Assembly: GCA_040385245.1 (NCBI GenBank)
Contig: JAZKHT010000018.1
Span: 1-56,992 of the forward strand
Length of the DNA stretch: 56,992 nucleotides
Source: JAZKHT01 sp040385245
Lineage (GTDB): Bacteria > Pseudomonadota > Alphaproteobacteria > Rhodobacterales > Rhodobacteraceae
Reading direction: 5' to 3'
The notes beneath the pieces were generated by a model that was given only the letters and a program-made list of their open reading frames with translations, ran no database searches and was not told the origin of the DNA. Positions 26,396 to 35,069 of this stretch are shown here, one piece after another. Position 1 is the stretch's first letter, and each line of letters opens with the position of its first letter. The position numbers were made by a program, and so were the translations under genes.

Positions 26396-27453
26396 GGCTG
26401 GACCCAGCGTCTCTCGGTGCCTGACAGGCGGACCGCGTCCAGCACCTTCTGATTAGCCAGTCCGTCACGGAACGTGGCCCCGCGCGCAAGGGGGCGGCCT
26501 TCGGCGATTGCGGCGGCCATCTCCCGCAGCACGGCCACGACCGAGACGTTCCAGATCCCGGCGTTCAGGCCCGGCAGGGTGGCGTTGGGGTCCGGCTGGG
26601 TGATGTCTTCAAAACCCTGCCCCGGCTTGGCAAACCAAAGCTTTTCATCGGCATTGTCTAGGGTGATCGTCCCATTCGATCCGAAGATCTGGGTCTGGTT
26701 GCCCATGTTCTGCGCCGCGACGCCGGACATGAAGACCTGCGCAAGGGCGCCGCTTTCCATTTCAAGCGCCATCCAGGCCAGATCGTCAGCGGTCGCGGTC
26801 CAGGGGGCGCCAGTGGCCTTGTCCAGCCGGTCGGGGATCAGCGTCGGGACGGCACCGGTGACCCAAGCCACATCGCCCAGCCACCAGCGCAGCAAGTCGA
26901 CCTGGTGGCTGCCGTTGGCGCCAAGGCGACCGCCGCCCTGATCGGCCAGCGACCACCAGTCACCCTTGGGCCGGCTGGAGGGGTTGGCCCAGGAATTGCC
27001 GATGTTGGCGATGTTGACGTGGCGGATCTGGCCAAGGTCGCCTTCGGCAATCATCCGGGCGATGTGGGCGCGGTTCGGGTTGAAGCGCAGTTCGTGGTCG
27101 ATCATGTGAATGCGGCCGGCAGCCTCGGCCGCTTGCAACATTTGCGCGGCTTCGGCGGCATTCATCGCGGTGGGCTTTTCGCACAATACATGCGCCCCGG
27201 CTGCCAGCGCACCCAACGTCTGAGCTGCGTGCAGGTTGGTGGGCGTGGCAATGCAGACCAGATCGAAGGCATGGTCGGCCAGCATGGCCTGCCAGTCGTC
27301 ATAGGCATGCGGCACGCCGAATGCATCCGCCGCCGACCGGGCACTTTCCAGCCGACCCGAGGCGATGGCCACAACCTCGACCCCGGGCACATGGGCCAAT
27401 GCGGGCAGGTAGGCCGCGCGGGCGAAGCTGGCCCCGATAATTCCGACTTTCAT
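26392..27453 (-). CDS. Gfo/Idh/MocA-family oxidoreductase
   Basis: A 353-aa NAD(P)-dependent dehydrogenase. The Rossmann domain begins KVGIIGASFARAAYLPAL and contains CEKPTAMNAAEA (about residues 92-103), whose Lys-Pro pair is typical of the family. The C-terminal alpha/beta domain includes a histidine-rich substrate stretch (NGSHQVDLLRWWLG, about 178-191). These enzymes oxidise or reduce cyclitols, pyranoses or related polyols, which hints that the compound handled here has a sugar part. It starts 3 nt after the permease gene. Confidence 0.9.
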   Translation of the reverse strand: MKVGIIGASFARAAYLPALAHVPGVEVVAIASGRLESARSAADAFGVPHAYDDWQAMLADHAFDLVCIATPTNLHAAQTLGALAAGAHVLCEKPTAMNAAEAAQMLQAAEAAGRIHMIDHELRFNPNRAHIARMIAEGDLGQIRHVNIANIGNSWANPSSRPKGDWWSLADQGGGRLGANGSHQVDLLRWWLGDVAWVTGAVPTLIPDRLDKATGAPWTATADDLAWMALEMESGALAQVFMSGVAAQNMGNQTQIFGSNGTITLDNADEKLWFAKPGQGFEDITQPDPNATLPGLNAGIWNVSVVAVLREMAAAIAEGRPLARGATFRDGLANQKVLDAVRLSGTERRWVQP

Positions 27454-27456
27454 GAT

Positions 27457-28377
27457 TTATCCCCGTTCCTTCAGGCGCGGGTCAAGCAGGTCACGCAACC
27501 AGTCGCCGATGATGTTGAAGCTGAGCACGGTGACCACGATCGCCATGCCGGGAAACACCGCCAGCCACCACTTGTTGGCGATCAGCTGGTCGCGGCTTTG
27601 GGCCAGCATGCTACCCCAAGTGGGCGTCTCGGGCGGGACGCCAAGACCAAGGAAGGACAACGACGCCTCGGCCAGTATCACGCTGGCGACGTTGAACGAT
27701 GCGATGACTGTCAGCGGGGCCACTATATTGGGCAGGATCGTCCGGAACATGATGGATGAGGTGCTGTCGCCCATGGCGCGGGCGGCCTCCACAAATTCTT
27801 TCTCGCGCAGGGACAGGGTCTGGGCGCGAACGATGCGCGCATAGGTGACCCATTGCCCGATCCCCAGGACAAGGATCAAGTTCACCAGCCCTGGGCCAAG
27901 AACGACAAGAAACATGATCGCCAGCAGGATGAAGGGAAATGCCAGCTGGATATCGCCCAGCCGCATGATCACGTCATCGATCCAGCCGCCGAAATAGCCC
28001 GACACCAGGCCCGCGACGGTACCGATGGTGCCGCCCACCAGGATGGCCGAGATGCCGACCATCAGTGAAACCTGCGCGCCGTACAGCAGCCGGGACAACA
28101 CGTCACGGCCAAGCGCGTCTGATCCCATGACGAAGGTGGCCCCGTTCGGACCGGCGGCCATCGGGCCGGCAAGCCGCATCATGATGTTCTGCCGGTTCGG
28201 GTCCAGCGGCGACAGCCACGGGCCGAAGATCGCGACGAACAGCACGACGAACAGGATTGCCAGCGCCAGCAGAGGCCATTTCGCGGCCACCATGCTGCGG
28301 CCGGCGCGGCGCAACTCGCGGCTGAAGTTCGATCCGGTGACGGGCGCGATGGCAAAGCTATCGGGAAGGTTGGTCAT
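27457..28377 (-). CDS. DppC-type peptide ABC permease
   Basis: A 306-aa inner-membrane permease with an N-terminal OppC-type domain and six predicted helices. The ATPase-contact loop is EFVEAARAMGDSTSSIMFRTILPN (about residues 200-222), given here in part. It pairs with the DppB-type permease 12 nt upstream and needs the two ATPases encoded on the other arm of the locus (49498-51491). The family imports di- and oligopeptides, and also nickel, heme precursors, glutathione or opines. Confidence 0.93.
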   Translation of the reverse strand: MTNLPDSFAIAPVTGSNFSRELRRAGRSMVAAKWPLLALAILFVVLFVAIFGPWLSPLDPNRQNIMMRLAGPMAAGPNGATFVMGSDALGRDVLSRLLYGAQVSLMVGISAILVGGTIGTVAGLVSGYFGGWIDDVIMRLGDIQLAFPFILLAIMFLVVLGPGLVNLILVLGIGQWVTYARIVRAQTLSLREKEFVEAARAMGDSTSSIMFRTILPNIVAPLTVIASFNVASVILAEASLSFLGLGVPPETPTWGSMLAQSRDQLIANKWWLAVFPGMAIVVTVLSFNIIGDWLRDLLDPRLKERG

Positions 28378-28389
28378 CTGGCGCGCCCT

Positions 28390-29364
28390 TCAGAGTTTCA
28401 CGCGCGGGTCGATCCGCGCATAGATCAAGTCGACGATCAGGTTGAGGGCGATGAAGATCACCGACAGCACGATGACCGAGGCCTGGACGACGGGAATGTC
28501 CTTCTGGTTGATCGCGTTGAACACCAGTCGGCCGATGCCGGGCCAGGAGAACACCGTCTCGATCACCACGACGCCGCCAAGAAGGAAGCCGAATTCAAGT
28601 CCGACCATGGTCACCACCGGCAGCCAGGCATTGCGTAGCGCGTGGTTGACCACGACGGCGCGTTCGCTGATCCCTTTTGACCGGGCGGTGCGGACGTAAT
28701 CCTGGCCAAGCACTTCAAGCATCGAGGACCGCACAAGCCGGGCATTGCGCGACAACGAGTAGAAGCCGACGGCTACGCCTGGCAAGACCATGTAGTAAAC
28801 TGAACTGGGGATATTGGTCAGCGCGGTCATAAACTCGCCCTGCAAGAGCGGCAGGATGAGGGGGACATGCCCCGAGATCGGGAACCAGTTGAGGTAGAGC
28901 CCGAAGAACAGGATCATCATGATCCCAAGCCAGAAATTCGGGATCGACTGGCCGAACATCGCCAGCGTCATGATGCCCCCGTCCACAGGCGTGCCGCGGT
29001 AGAGGGCGGCAAAGACGCCGAAGGGAATGGCCAGGCCGATGGCGAAGATCATTGAAAAGATGGTCAGCTCGATCGTGGCGGGCAAGGCGCCCAACACGAT
29101 ATCCATCGCGGGCTGGCGATAGCTGAGAGAATTGCCGAAGTCGCCCTGCAGGATATTGCCGAGGTAGGTTAGATACTGGATGTGCAGCGGTTGGTCGAAA
29201 CCAAGCGCCTTACGGATCATCTCGATCTCCTCGGGCGTCGCGCGTTCGCTGACAAAGAGGAACGTCGGATCGCCGCCGATTTGGAGCGACACGAAACTGA
29301 TCAGGGTCACCCCGAGGATGACGATGACGCTTTGAAGAAGCCTTCGGATGATGAACGTCCACAT
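28390..29364 (-). CDS. DppB-type peptide ABC permease
   Basis: A 324-aa permease of the OppB/DppB family. The N-terminus (MWTFIIRRLLQSVIVILGVT) is the family's first helix, which fixes the start at 29364; the longer frame to 29409 runs through the intergenic hairpin. The EAA-like loop is VLGQDYVRTARSKGISERAV (about residues 215-234). It forms the channel with the DppC-type protein. Confidence 0.93.
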   Translation of the reverse strand: MWTFIIRRLLQSVIVILGVTLISFVSLQIGGDPTFLFVSERATPEEIEMIRKALGFDQPLHIQYLTYLGNILQGDFGNSLSYRQPAMDIVLGALPATIELTIFSMIFAIGLAIPFGVFAALYRGTPVDGGIMTLAMFGQSIPNFWLGIMMILFFGLYLNWFPISGHVPLILPLLQGEFMTALTNIPSSVYYMVLPGVAVGFYSLSRNARLVRSSMLEVLGQDYVRTARSKGISERAVVVNHALRNAWLPVVTMVGLEFGFLLGGVVVIETVFSWPGIGRLVFNAINQKDIPVVQASVIVLSVIFIALNLIVDLIYARIDPRVKL

Positions 29365-29402
29365 GGTGCCGGGGCCTTTCCAAGCAGGGATCGCAGGGGG
29401 TG

Positions 29403-29437
29403 GCGACACGCGGGGCAGATAGCCCCCCGCGTGTCGC
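29403..29437 (-). terminator. 13-bp stem hairpin after the binding-protein gene
   Basis: A perfect 13-bp stem (GCGACACGCGGGG with its complement) and a 9-nt loop fill the only large gap (82 nt) of the leftward operon, between the binding protein and permease genes. There is no U-tract. It most likely protects binding-protein mRNA or partly terminates, giving excess binding protein. Confidence 0.75.
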
Positions 29438-29446
29438 TGAGGTGCG

Positions 29447-30997
29447 TCAGTTCAGGGTTGCGTTGAAAAGGTAGACCTTCTCATCCGGACGCGCGGTCCA
29501 GTTCAGGCGCTTGGAAACACCGTAGAAGTCGGGCTGGAAGTACATGTGCAGCCAGGGGCCATCGTCGTAGAATACCTTCAGCATCTCGTCGATGATGACA
29601 CGGGTTTCTTCAGGCGACTTCGAGGCGGCAATGTCAGCCCAGCGGTCGAACCAGCGCGGGTCGTTCCAGTGGGTGTAGTTCGTCCCGCTGTCGACCTTCG
29701 CGAGATCGGTCATGTCGTAAAGCGGCGACCACAGGCCACCACCGGAACCCAAGAAGAACAGCGGGCCGACATTGCGTTCGCGGATCAGGGGCACATAGAC
29801 CGAACCCCATTCCATGATGTCGGTTTCAACCTTCAGGCCGACGTCTGACAGGTACTGCGCCACGGCCAGAACGACGTTTTCATCGTTCAGATAACGCCCG
29901 CGGCCCGCCTGGAAGCGGATCGTGAAGCGCGTTCCATCCGCCTGACGCGGCCAACCGGCGGCATCAAGCAGTTCTTCGGCCTTGGCCGGATCATAGGGAT
30001 ACGGCGTCAGCGACTTATTGGCGTTCGGCGGGTTGACGATGCCAGTCATCCGCTCGCACGGGAAGTTCAGGAGCTGCGCGCAGATCGTCGGCACGTCCAC
30101 CGCATATTGCAGCGCGCGGCGCACGTCGGGGTTCTGGATCGCGTCGCCGCCCGGCATCTTGGCGAATTCTTCCGACAGGTTGAAGCCGACATACATGCGC
30201 CGTGTGCCCTGCACCGCCTGCACCGCCGCCGTGCCGGACCCGTTGATAGCGTCAAGCTGGTCCGGGGCCACGTTGGTGATGATGTCGACATTGCCTGCCA
30301 TCAGTTCGGCGGACCGGGTCGAGGCTTCCGGAATGATCCTGTAGAAGATGTTCTGGAAGGTGCCCGGATCGGCCACCTTGCTGAGGCGCACCTCAGAACC
30401 GGGCATCCAGCTTTCCAGCTTGTACGAGCCGGACCCGATCGGAGAGATCGCGGCCTGTTCAAGCGTCATCTTTTGGTAGCTGTCCTTGCAGTGGACATAG
30501 ACCTCGGCCAGAAGGCCGAAGGCGATCTGGTTCGGGGCGCTGATGTTGATCTGCACTTCGGTATCGCTGAGTGCGACCGCATCTACAAATCCGACGGACG
30601 AGAACACGAAACCGGGCGTGTTGCCGGTGAAGGCGTTCGCCGGGTCCTTGGCGCGGTTGAAGCTGTAGGCAACATCTTCTGCCGTCAGCGCTTCGCCATC
30701 GTGGCAGGTGCGCCCGGCCTCGATGGTGTAGGTGTAGGCCAGCCCGTCTTCCGAGATGGCCAGGTTCGTCGCAAGATCGGGAACCACCGATCCATCGGCT
30801 TCGATCGACTGCAGCGTGTCGAAGATGTGCCGGACCACGTTGGCGTTGTCGCGGCTGGACACGGCAGCCGGTTCAAACGTGGTGATGTCCGCACTGAGAC
30901 CGATGACAAGCGTGTCGTCGGAGACTTGCGCAAAAGCCGTGCCCGCAAGCAACAGGCCTGCAGTTGATGCCATTAAGAGATGTCTTGTCTTGGGCAT
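29447..30997 (-). CDS. Peptide ABC importer substrate-binding protein (SBP family 5)
   Basis: A 516-aa periplasmic binding protein. The signal peptide covers residues 1-23 (cleavage after AFA). The family core follows: ITTFEPAAVSSRDNANVVRHIFDTL, then AYSFNRAKDPANAFT, the usual fold of DppA/OppA-like proteins. It captures the substrate for the DppBC-DF complex of this locus. The start overlaps the upstream oxidoreductase stop by one base (TAATG). The ligand cannot be predicted; OppA-type pockets accept peptides, but also sugars, opines and other compounds. Confidence 0.93.
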   Translation of the reverse strand: MPKTRHLLMASTAGLLLAGTAFAQVSDDTLVIGLSADITTFEPAAVSSRDNANVVRHIFDTLQSIEADGSVVPDLATNLAISEDGLAYTYTIEAGRTCHDGEALTAEDVAYSFNRAKDPANAFTGNTPGFVFSSVGFVDAVALSDTEVQINISAPNQIAFGLLAEVYVHCKDSYQKMTLEQAAISPIGSGSYKLESWMPGSEVRLSKVADPGTFQNIFYRIIPEASTRSAELMAGNVDIITNVAPDQLDAINGSGTAAVQAVQGTRRMYVGFNLSEEFAKMPGGDAIQNPDVRRALQYAVDVPTICAQLLNFPCERMTGIVNPPNANKSLTPYPYDPAKAEELLDAAGWPRQADGTRFTIRFQAGRGRYLNDENVVLAVAQYLSDVGLKVETDIMEWGSVYVPLIRERNVGPLFFLGSGGGLWSPLYDMTDLAKVDSGTNYTHWNDPRWFDRWADIAASKSPEETRVIIDEMLKVFYDDGPWLHMYFQPDFYGVSKRLNWTARPDEKVYLFNATLN

Positions 30998-32073
30998 TAG
31001 GACGTCCTCTTTGCTGTTGGAGATGGTAGGGAGGTTCGGCTGACTGGCCCCGCCAGGTCATTCAGTTCAGCCGGATTGATGTTCTTGCCTTGAGAGGAAG
31101 AGGCGATGCACGCCTCCACCATGCGGAGCGATTTGAGGTGATCCGCGCCGGAGCAGTGCAGTGGCGCGTCGTCAAGCAGGTGGCCCATAAAGTCGGCCAG
31201 AAGGGCTGCGGCATCGTCGCGCCACATTTCGTTGTGCGGCAGGTCTACGGGCGTGAAGCTGCGGTCATCGCGCCGGGCATAGGAAAGGGCGCCGAACATT
31301 TCGGCCTGAACCACGATGCCGTGGGCGCAATCGGTGCGCCAGTCAAAGCCCAGACGGTCGTGATTGCCGGCCCAGGTGCCCTGATACGTGACCTCGATCC
31401 CGCCCTCGAAAGTGATCAGCGCCGCGACGTTGGCGTCGCCCGCATACATCGACCAGGGCGGGTTCCAAGTGCGCGCGGCGATTGAGACGGGCTCGCACCC
31501 ATAGACGTGGCGCATGAGGTCGAAATGGTGGATCGACTGTTCCCACAGCATCGGCTGCGCCATTTCCAGCGGATAGCGGTTCAGATGCGGCAACCGCCCG
31601 TCGCGCCACCGCTCGTAAAGGAAGCGGCCAAAGGCGGGCGCACCGAGCAGGTCGTCGCGAAACAGACCCATCAGCGCGCGCGTCACCGCGAGATAGCGGA
31701 AGTTGAGCCCGACCATCAGCGGCACCCCCGCGCGCGCAGCACTGTCAACATGGGCGCGCGCATCGGCCAAGCTGTCGGCCAGCGGCTTTTCGGCAAGGAT
31801 GGCGAGGCCCGCAGCACAGGCCGCGGCGATCTGGGCATGACGGTTCGCGGGCGGGGTGATCAGGATCACGGCGTCAGCCTTGGTCCGCGAAGTGACCGCG
31901 CCCAGTGTAGTACCGCCGATGCTACCCGGAAGCGCCTCCAGCGCCGCCGCCAGCCGTTCGGGGCTGCTGTCGACCAGCCCCACGACCCGCGCGCGGGGGT
32001 TTTCGGCGATCACGCGCCGCCAGATCACGCTGCGCGCGCCAAGGCCGACAAGGATCAGGCGAACCTCGCTCAC
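30997..32073 (-). CDS. Gfo/Idh/MocA-family oxidoreductase
   Basis: A 358-aa NAD(P)-dependent dehydrogenase. Rossmann start SEVRLILVGLGARSVIW, the family motif AEKPLADSLADA (about residues 95-106), and the substrate-domain peptide EQSIHHFDLMRHVYG (about 178-192) with histidines in the expected place. The GTG start overlaps the epimerase stop (GTGA); the ATG frame from 32127 lies inside that gene and is not used. It is the second such enzyme of the operon and only distantly related to the one at 26392, so two different redox steps are likely. Confidence 0.9.
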   Translation of the reverse strand: MSEVRLILVGLGARSVIWRRVIAENPRARVVGLVDSSPERLAAALEALPGSIGGTTLGAVTSRTKADAVILITPPANRHAQIAAACAAGLAILAEKPLADSLADARAHVDSAARAGVPLMVGLNFRYLAVTRALMGLFRDDLLGAPAFGRFLYERWRDGRLPHLNRYPLEMAQPMLWEQSIHHFDLMRHVYGCEPVSIAARTWNPPWSMYAGDANVAALITFEGGIEVTYQGTWAGNHDRLGFDWRTDCAHGIVVQAEMFGALSYARRDDRSFTPVDLPHNEMWRDDAAALLADFMGHLLDDAPLHCSGADHLKSLRMVEACIASSSQGKNINPAELNDLAGPVSRTSLPSPTAKRTS

Positions 32074-32978
32074 GCAAGAACCTCCGTGCGACAGAGATGA
32101 GCGATACCGTCCGCCAGCGTTGTCCATGCAAAGCCGTCAAGCGCGGGTATGGCAGAAGGGACCATCGGGGGCTTGACGCCCCGGCCGGGCACAGTGCAGT
32201 GCGTCGCGGTGGGATGGTGGCGGAGGATCTGGGCCAGCACTTCGCTGTCGTGGGACGGGTTCGGTGCGCACAGGTGGATCGGCTGCGCGCGACCGGGGCC
32301 GGACAGAAGCCGGTCGATGGCGGGTCCCAGATCGGGCGCAAAGGTCCAGTCGCGGCGGGGATCAGTCGCGTCGTGCTGGATCACATCTCCACAGCGGGCA
32401 GCCTCGATCCAGGCTTGCGCCAGCGACACCTTTAGCCGGGTGGCACGCGCGGCCTCGTCGGGGCCATAAAGATAACCCAGCCGGAGCGTATAGGTCTGGC
32501 AGGTGTCGCCAAGCGCGCCGGGCACCAGAGCCTCGCCCGCGCGCTTGGCCGCGCTGTAGGGGCCTTGGGCTGTGGGCGTGCATGCATCGGTCAGATCCGG
32601 CGCGCCGTCGGCGTCGGCAAAGACCCCCGACGATGACAGGAAAACGAAGGCCCGGGGGCGAAGATTGCCTGCATGGGTCAGCATGTTCAGCAGAGGTCGG
32701 GTGTTGGCGGCCACGTGCTGCGCCGGGGTCAGGCCGAGGGCGGAGGGGTTGGTCGTCAACGCCGCGCCGTGGATTACGATATCCGCCGGTGGCAATGTGA
32801 CCCCATCCGCTGCCAGATCGACGGCCATCAGATCGCAGCCCGCCAGCCGCCGTTCAGCCGCTGCGTCAAAGGTCAGGTCTAAGGCGCAGACCCTGTGCCC
32901 AAGGGCTGCAAGCCCCGCCGCGATATGTCCCGCGACGAAGCCCCCTGCCCCAGAGATCAGGATCCGCGCGCCGGTCAC
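32070..32978 (-). CDS. NAD-dependent epimerase/dehydratase
   Basis: A 302-aa extended-SDR enzyme. The dinucleotide motif is SGAGGFVAGHIAAGL (about residues 9-23), Asp for NAD lies in CALDLTFD, the catalytic serine in FLSSSGVFAD and the YxxxK in YSAAKRAG. Family members epimerise, dehydrate or oxidise nucleotide sugars or free sugar acids. The GTG start (GTGA overlap with the GntR stop) replaces a longer frame to 33182 that is the GntR gene out of frame. It supports a sugar-like part in the pathway's substrate. Confidence 0.88.
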   Translation of the reverse strand: MTGARILISGAGGFVAGHIAAGLAALGHRVCALDLTFDAAAERRLAGCDLMAVDLAADGVTLPPADIVIHGAALTTNPSALGLTPAQHVAANTRPLLNMLTHAGNLRPRAFVFLSSSGVFADADGAPDLTDACTPTAQGPYSAAKRAGEALVPGALGDTCQTYTLRLGYLYGPDEAARATRLKVSLAQAWIEAARCGDVIQHDATDPRRDWTFAPDLGPAIDRLLSGPGRAQPIHLCAPNPSHDSEVLAQILRHHPTATHCTVPGRGVKPPMVPSAIPALDGFAWTTLADGIAHLCRTEVLA

Positions 32979-33673
32979 AGGTTCATCTCGGCGATGCTTG
33001 CGGCGTCCAGATCGGCGATGCTGCGGGTGTGTTCGGAAATCAGGCTGACCGCCTTGTCCACATCGCCGTCTTCCAGCGCATGGACGATAGGCGGGTGGTT
33101 GGCTGCGATTTCGGCAAGGTTCGGCTGGGCCACGTTGCGCAGCGCCATGATCTGGTGGATGCGCAGATATAGGCTGTTCCACGAGGTCAGCAACAGATCA
33201 TGGTCCGACAGGCGGATCAGGGTGCGGTGGAACGCTTCGTCCGCTGCGGTCAGCGCCTCGCCGTCATTGTTGCGCGCTGCGGTGGCCATGGCGCGGCAAT
33301 GGATCCAAAGTGGCTCCACCGGCTTGTTCATTTCAAGAATGCGGCGGACGGCCATCACCTCGAACACTTCGCGCAGGCTGTACGTCTCTTCGATCTCGCG
33401 CGCGGTCAGGGGTTTCACCCGCTTGCCTTTGTAGGCAACGGTTTCCACCAACCCATCATTCTCCAGGATCTGGATCGCCTCGCGTATCGGGGCGCGGCTG
33501 ACGTTCATCTGCTCGGCCAGGGCGGTTTCAACCAGCACAGAGCCGGGGCGCAGCTTGCCAGAAACTATGGTGCGCCGCAGCATGTCGGCAATCTGCATGC
33601 GCAGGGGCATCTGCTCGATCGGGGTCAGCGATGACAGGACAGAGTCCATCTGGGCGGGGAGTGGATCGGTCAC
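32975..33673 (-). CDS. GntR-family (FCD) regulator inside the catabolic operon
   Basis: A 232-aa DNA-binding regulator. The winged helix covers about residues 25-85 (LAEQMNVSRAPIREAI, NDGLVETVAYKGKRV) and the rest is an FCD effector domain (DEAFHRTLI, NHPPIVHALEDGDVDKA). GTG 33673 overlaps the DapA-like stop. It is the only regulator in the 31-gene locus, so it is the natural candidate to bind the inverted repeat at 40239-40255 in the shared promoter. That would make it autoregulatory, about 6.5 kb downstream of its own operator. Confidence 0.92.
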   Translation of the reverse strand: MTDPLPAQMDSVLSSLTPIEQMPLRMQIADMLRRTIVSGKLRPGSVLVETALAEQMNVSRAPIREAIQILENDGLVETVAYKGKRVKPLTAREIEETYSLREVFEVMAVRRILEMNKPVEPLWIHCRAMATAARNNDGEALTAADEAFHRTLIRLSDHDLLLTSWNSLYLRIHQIMALRNVAQPNLAEIAANHPPIVHALEDGDVDKAVSLISEHTRSIADLDAASIAEMNL

Positions 33674-34572
33674 GGGGTGTTTCCTCCAAAACATAAGGCA
33701 CAGGCACGCACGATGGCCGCGTCATGCGATGCATCAAGGCGCATTAAGGGCGGACGGGTGATCGCGTAAATCGGGTCGGAGAGGCGGCGGGCGATGGTGG
33801 CTTTGATCGCGGGGATCAGCGGTACCTGTTCGAAAAACGCACGGATGACGCCAACGGCTTCCAGCCGCGCGGTTTCGTCGGGCGTGCCCAGCGCGCGGAT
33901 CAGCGCCATGATGCCCGCCGCGTTGACATTGGCGCTGGCGCTGATGCACCCTGCGCCACCGGCGACGACGTTGCGGACCAAAAGCGCTTCCGACGCCGAA
34001 TAGGTCTCGATCCCCGGGAAGGCAGCGATGACGGCGGCGGTATTGTCCCAGTTGCCGGAGCTGTCCTTCAGTCCTGCCACGATGCCGGGGAATTCATTGG
34101 TCAGCCGGCCGATCAGGTCAAGCGTGATGCCGACGCCGGTCATCTGCGGGATATGGTAAAGGTAAAGGCGCAGGCTGTCAGACCCCACCGCCTCGATCAG
34201 GCGGGCGTAGCTGGCAAAGAGGCCATCGGGCGAAACGGGTTTGTAGAAAAAGGGCGGCAAGGTCAGCGTGCCGCGCACGCCGTGCGCCAGCGCGTGCCGG
34301 GTCAGCGCGACGCTGTCAGGCAAGGCAGAACAGCCGGTGCCGGGGATCAGGCGGGCGGCGGGGATGCCTGCGTCAACCAGCGCATCGAGGGCTGACATAC
34401 GTTCTGTCACGCTCATCGACGTGGCTTCAGAGGTGGTGCCTAAGGGGGCAATACCATCGGCCCCGTCTTCCAGCAGCAGCTTGCAATGCGCCACAAAGCG
34501 GGTGGTGTCGACGCTGAGGTCGGTGTGGAACGGCGTGATAGCGGGCACGAAAAGGCGGGTCTGGTGGGTCAT
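33670..34572 (-). CDS. DapA/N-acetylneuraminate lyase-family aldolase
   Basis: A 300-aa class I aldolase of the TIM-barrel DHDPS/NAL superfamily. The Schiff-base lysine is in VAGLKDSSGNWDN (about residue 165), the catalytic tyrosine in LYLYHIPQMTGVGI (about 137) and the phosphate/carboxylate loop in PLGTTSEATS (about 43-52). Members split or join pyruvate with aldehydes, or dehydrate keto-deoxy sugar acids. A lysine-synthesis role is unlikely inside a catabolic operon. Here it probably releases pyruvate from a keto acid made by an aminotransferase or dehydrogenase of the locus. Confidence 0.9.
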   Translation of the reverse strand: MTHQTRLFVPAITPFHTDLSVDTTRFVAHCKLLLEDGADGIAPLGTTSEATSMSVTERMSALDALVDAGIPAARLIPGTGCSALPDSVALTRHALAHGVRGTLTLPPFFYKPVSPDGLFASYARLIEAVGSDSLRLYLYHIPQMTGVGITLDLIGRLTNEFPGIVAGLKDSSGNWDNTAAVIAAFPGIETYSASEALLVRNVVAGGAGCISASANVNAAGIMALIRALGTPDETARLEAVGVIRAFFEQVPLIPAIKATIARRLSDPIYAITRPPLMRLDASHDAAIVRACALCFGGNTP

Positions 34573-35069
34573 GGTGCAAGCTCTTGGGCCATTAGGCTGG
34601 TCAGCATGAGGGGGGGGATCGTGACAATCACATCGTCGTCGGGGGCGCCACGCTGCATCATCACCGCGAAGTGGCCGTCGCGGTCGAGGACCGTGATCTG
34701 GGCATGCCAGACGCCCGGGCGGTAAACGACGCCAAGCGTGCCCGGCAGCAGCATCGACAGCGCGCCTGCAGGGTCAGGCCGGCCGTCTGCGTCGGCTGGC
34801 ATAACCGTGACCAGATAGCGGCTGACGTCCAGTGGCAGAAAGATCTGCGCGGCGTGCGGGTGCCGTTCCATCCGGTCCAGCGCAAAGGGCAGCGCACTGA
34901 CCGCGACTGCGTTCAGATGGCATTGCAGGTCAAGCGCCGCGGTCGGCACCAGCCAATGGCCGAACTGCCGACGACCACCGGGGGCATCGGGCGGCGCAAG
35001 GATTTCGCCGAAGGGTCTGAACGCATCGGCGTCCGGCTTGCCTGCCATGATCTGGTGCCCTTGGGTCAT
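34569..35069 (-). CDS. Ureidoglycolate lyase (AllA)-family protein
   Basis: A 166-aa cupin-like protein of the AllA family, which splits ureidoglycolate to glyoxylate and urea in allantoin breakdown. Typical stretches are DAFRPFGEIL (about residues 14-23), MERHPHAAQIFLPL (about 72-85) with the family histidine, and GVVYRPGVWHAQI (about 120-132). ATG 35069 overlaps the PuuE-like stop (ATGA). Its pairing with an allantoinase-type protein is what the ureide pathway would predict, but no true allantoate amidohydrolase is seen, so the real substrate may be a related alpha-hydroxy ureido acid. Confidence 0.85.
   Translation of the reverse strand: MTQGHQIMAGKPDADAFRPFGEILAPPDAPGGRRQFGHWLVPTAALDLQCHLNAVAVSALPFALDRMERHPHAAQIFLPLDVSRYLVTVMPADADGRPDPAGALSMLLPGTLGVVYRPGVWHAQITVLDRDGHFAVMMQRGAPDDDVIVTIPPLMLTSLMAQELAP

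Noticed and set aside
33670..34572. Dihydrodipicolinate synthase for lysine synthesis.
   Set aside because: Only the superfamily motifs are seen; its embedding in a catabolic operon argues for an aldolase role.
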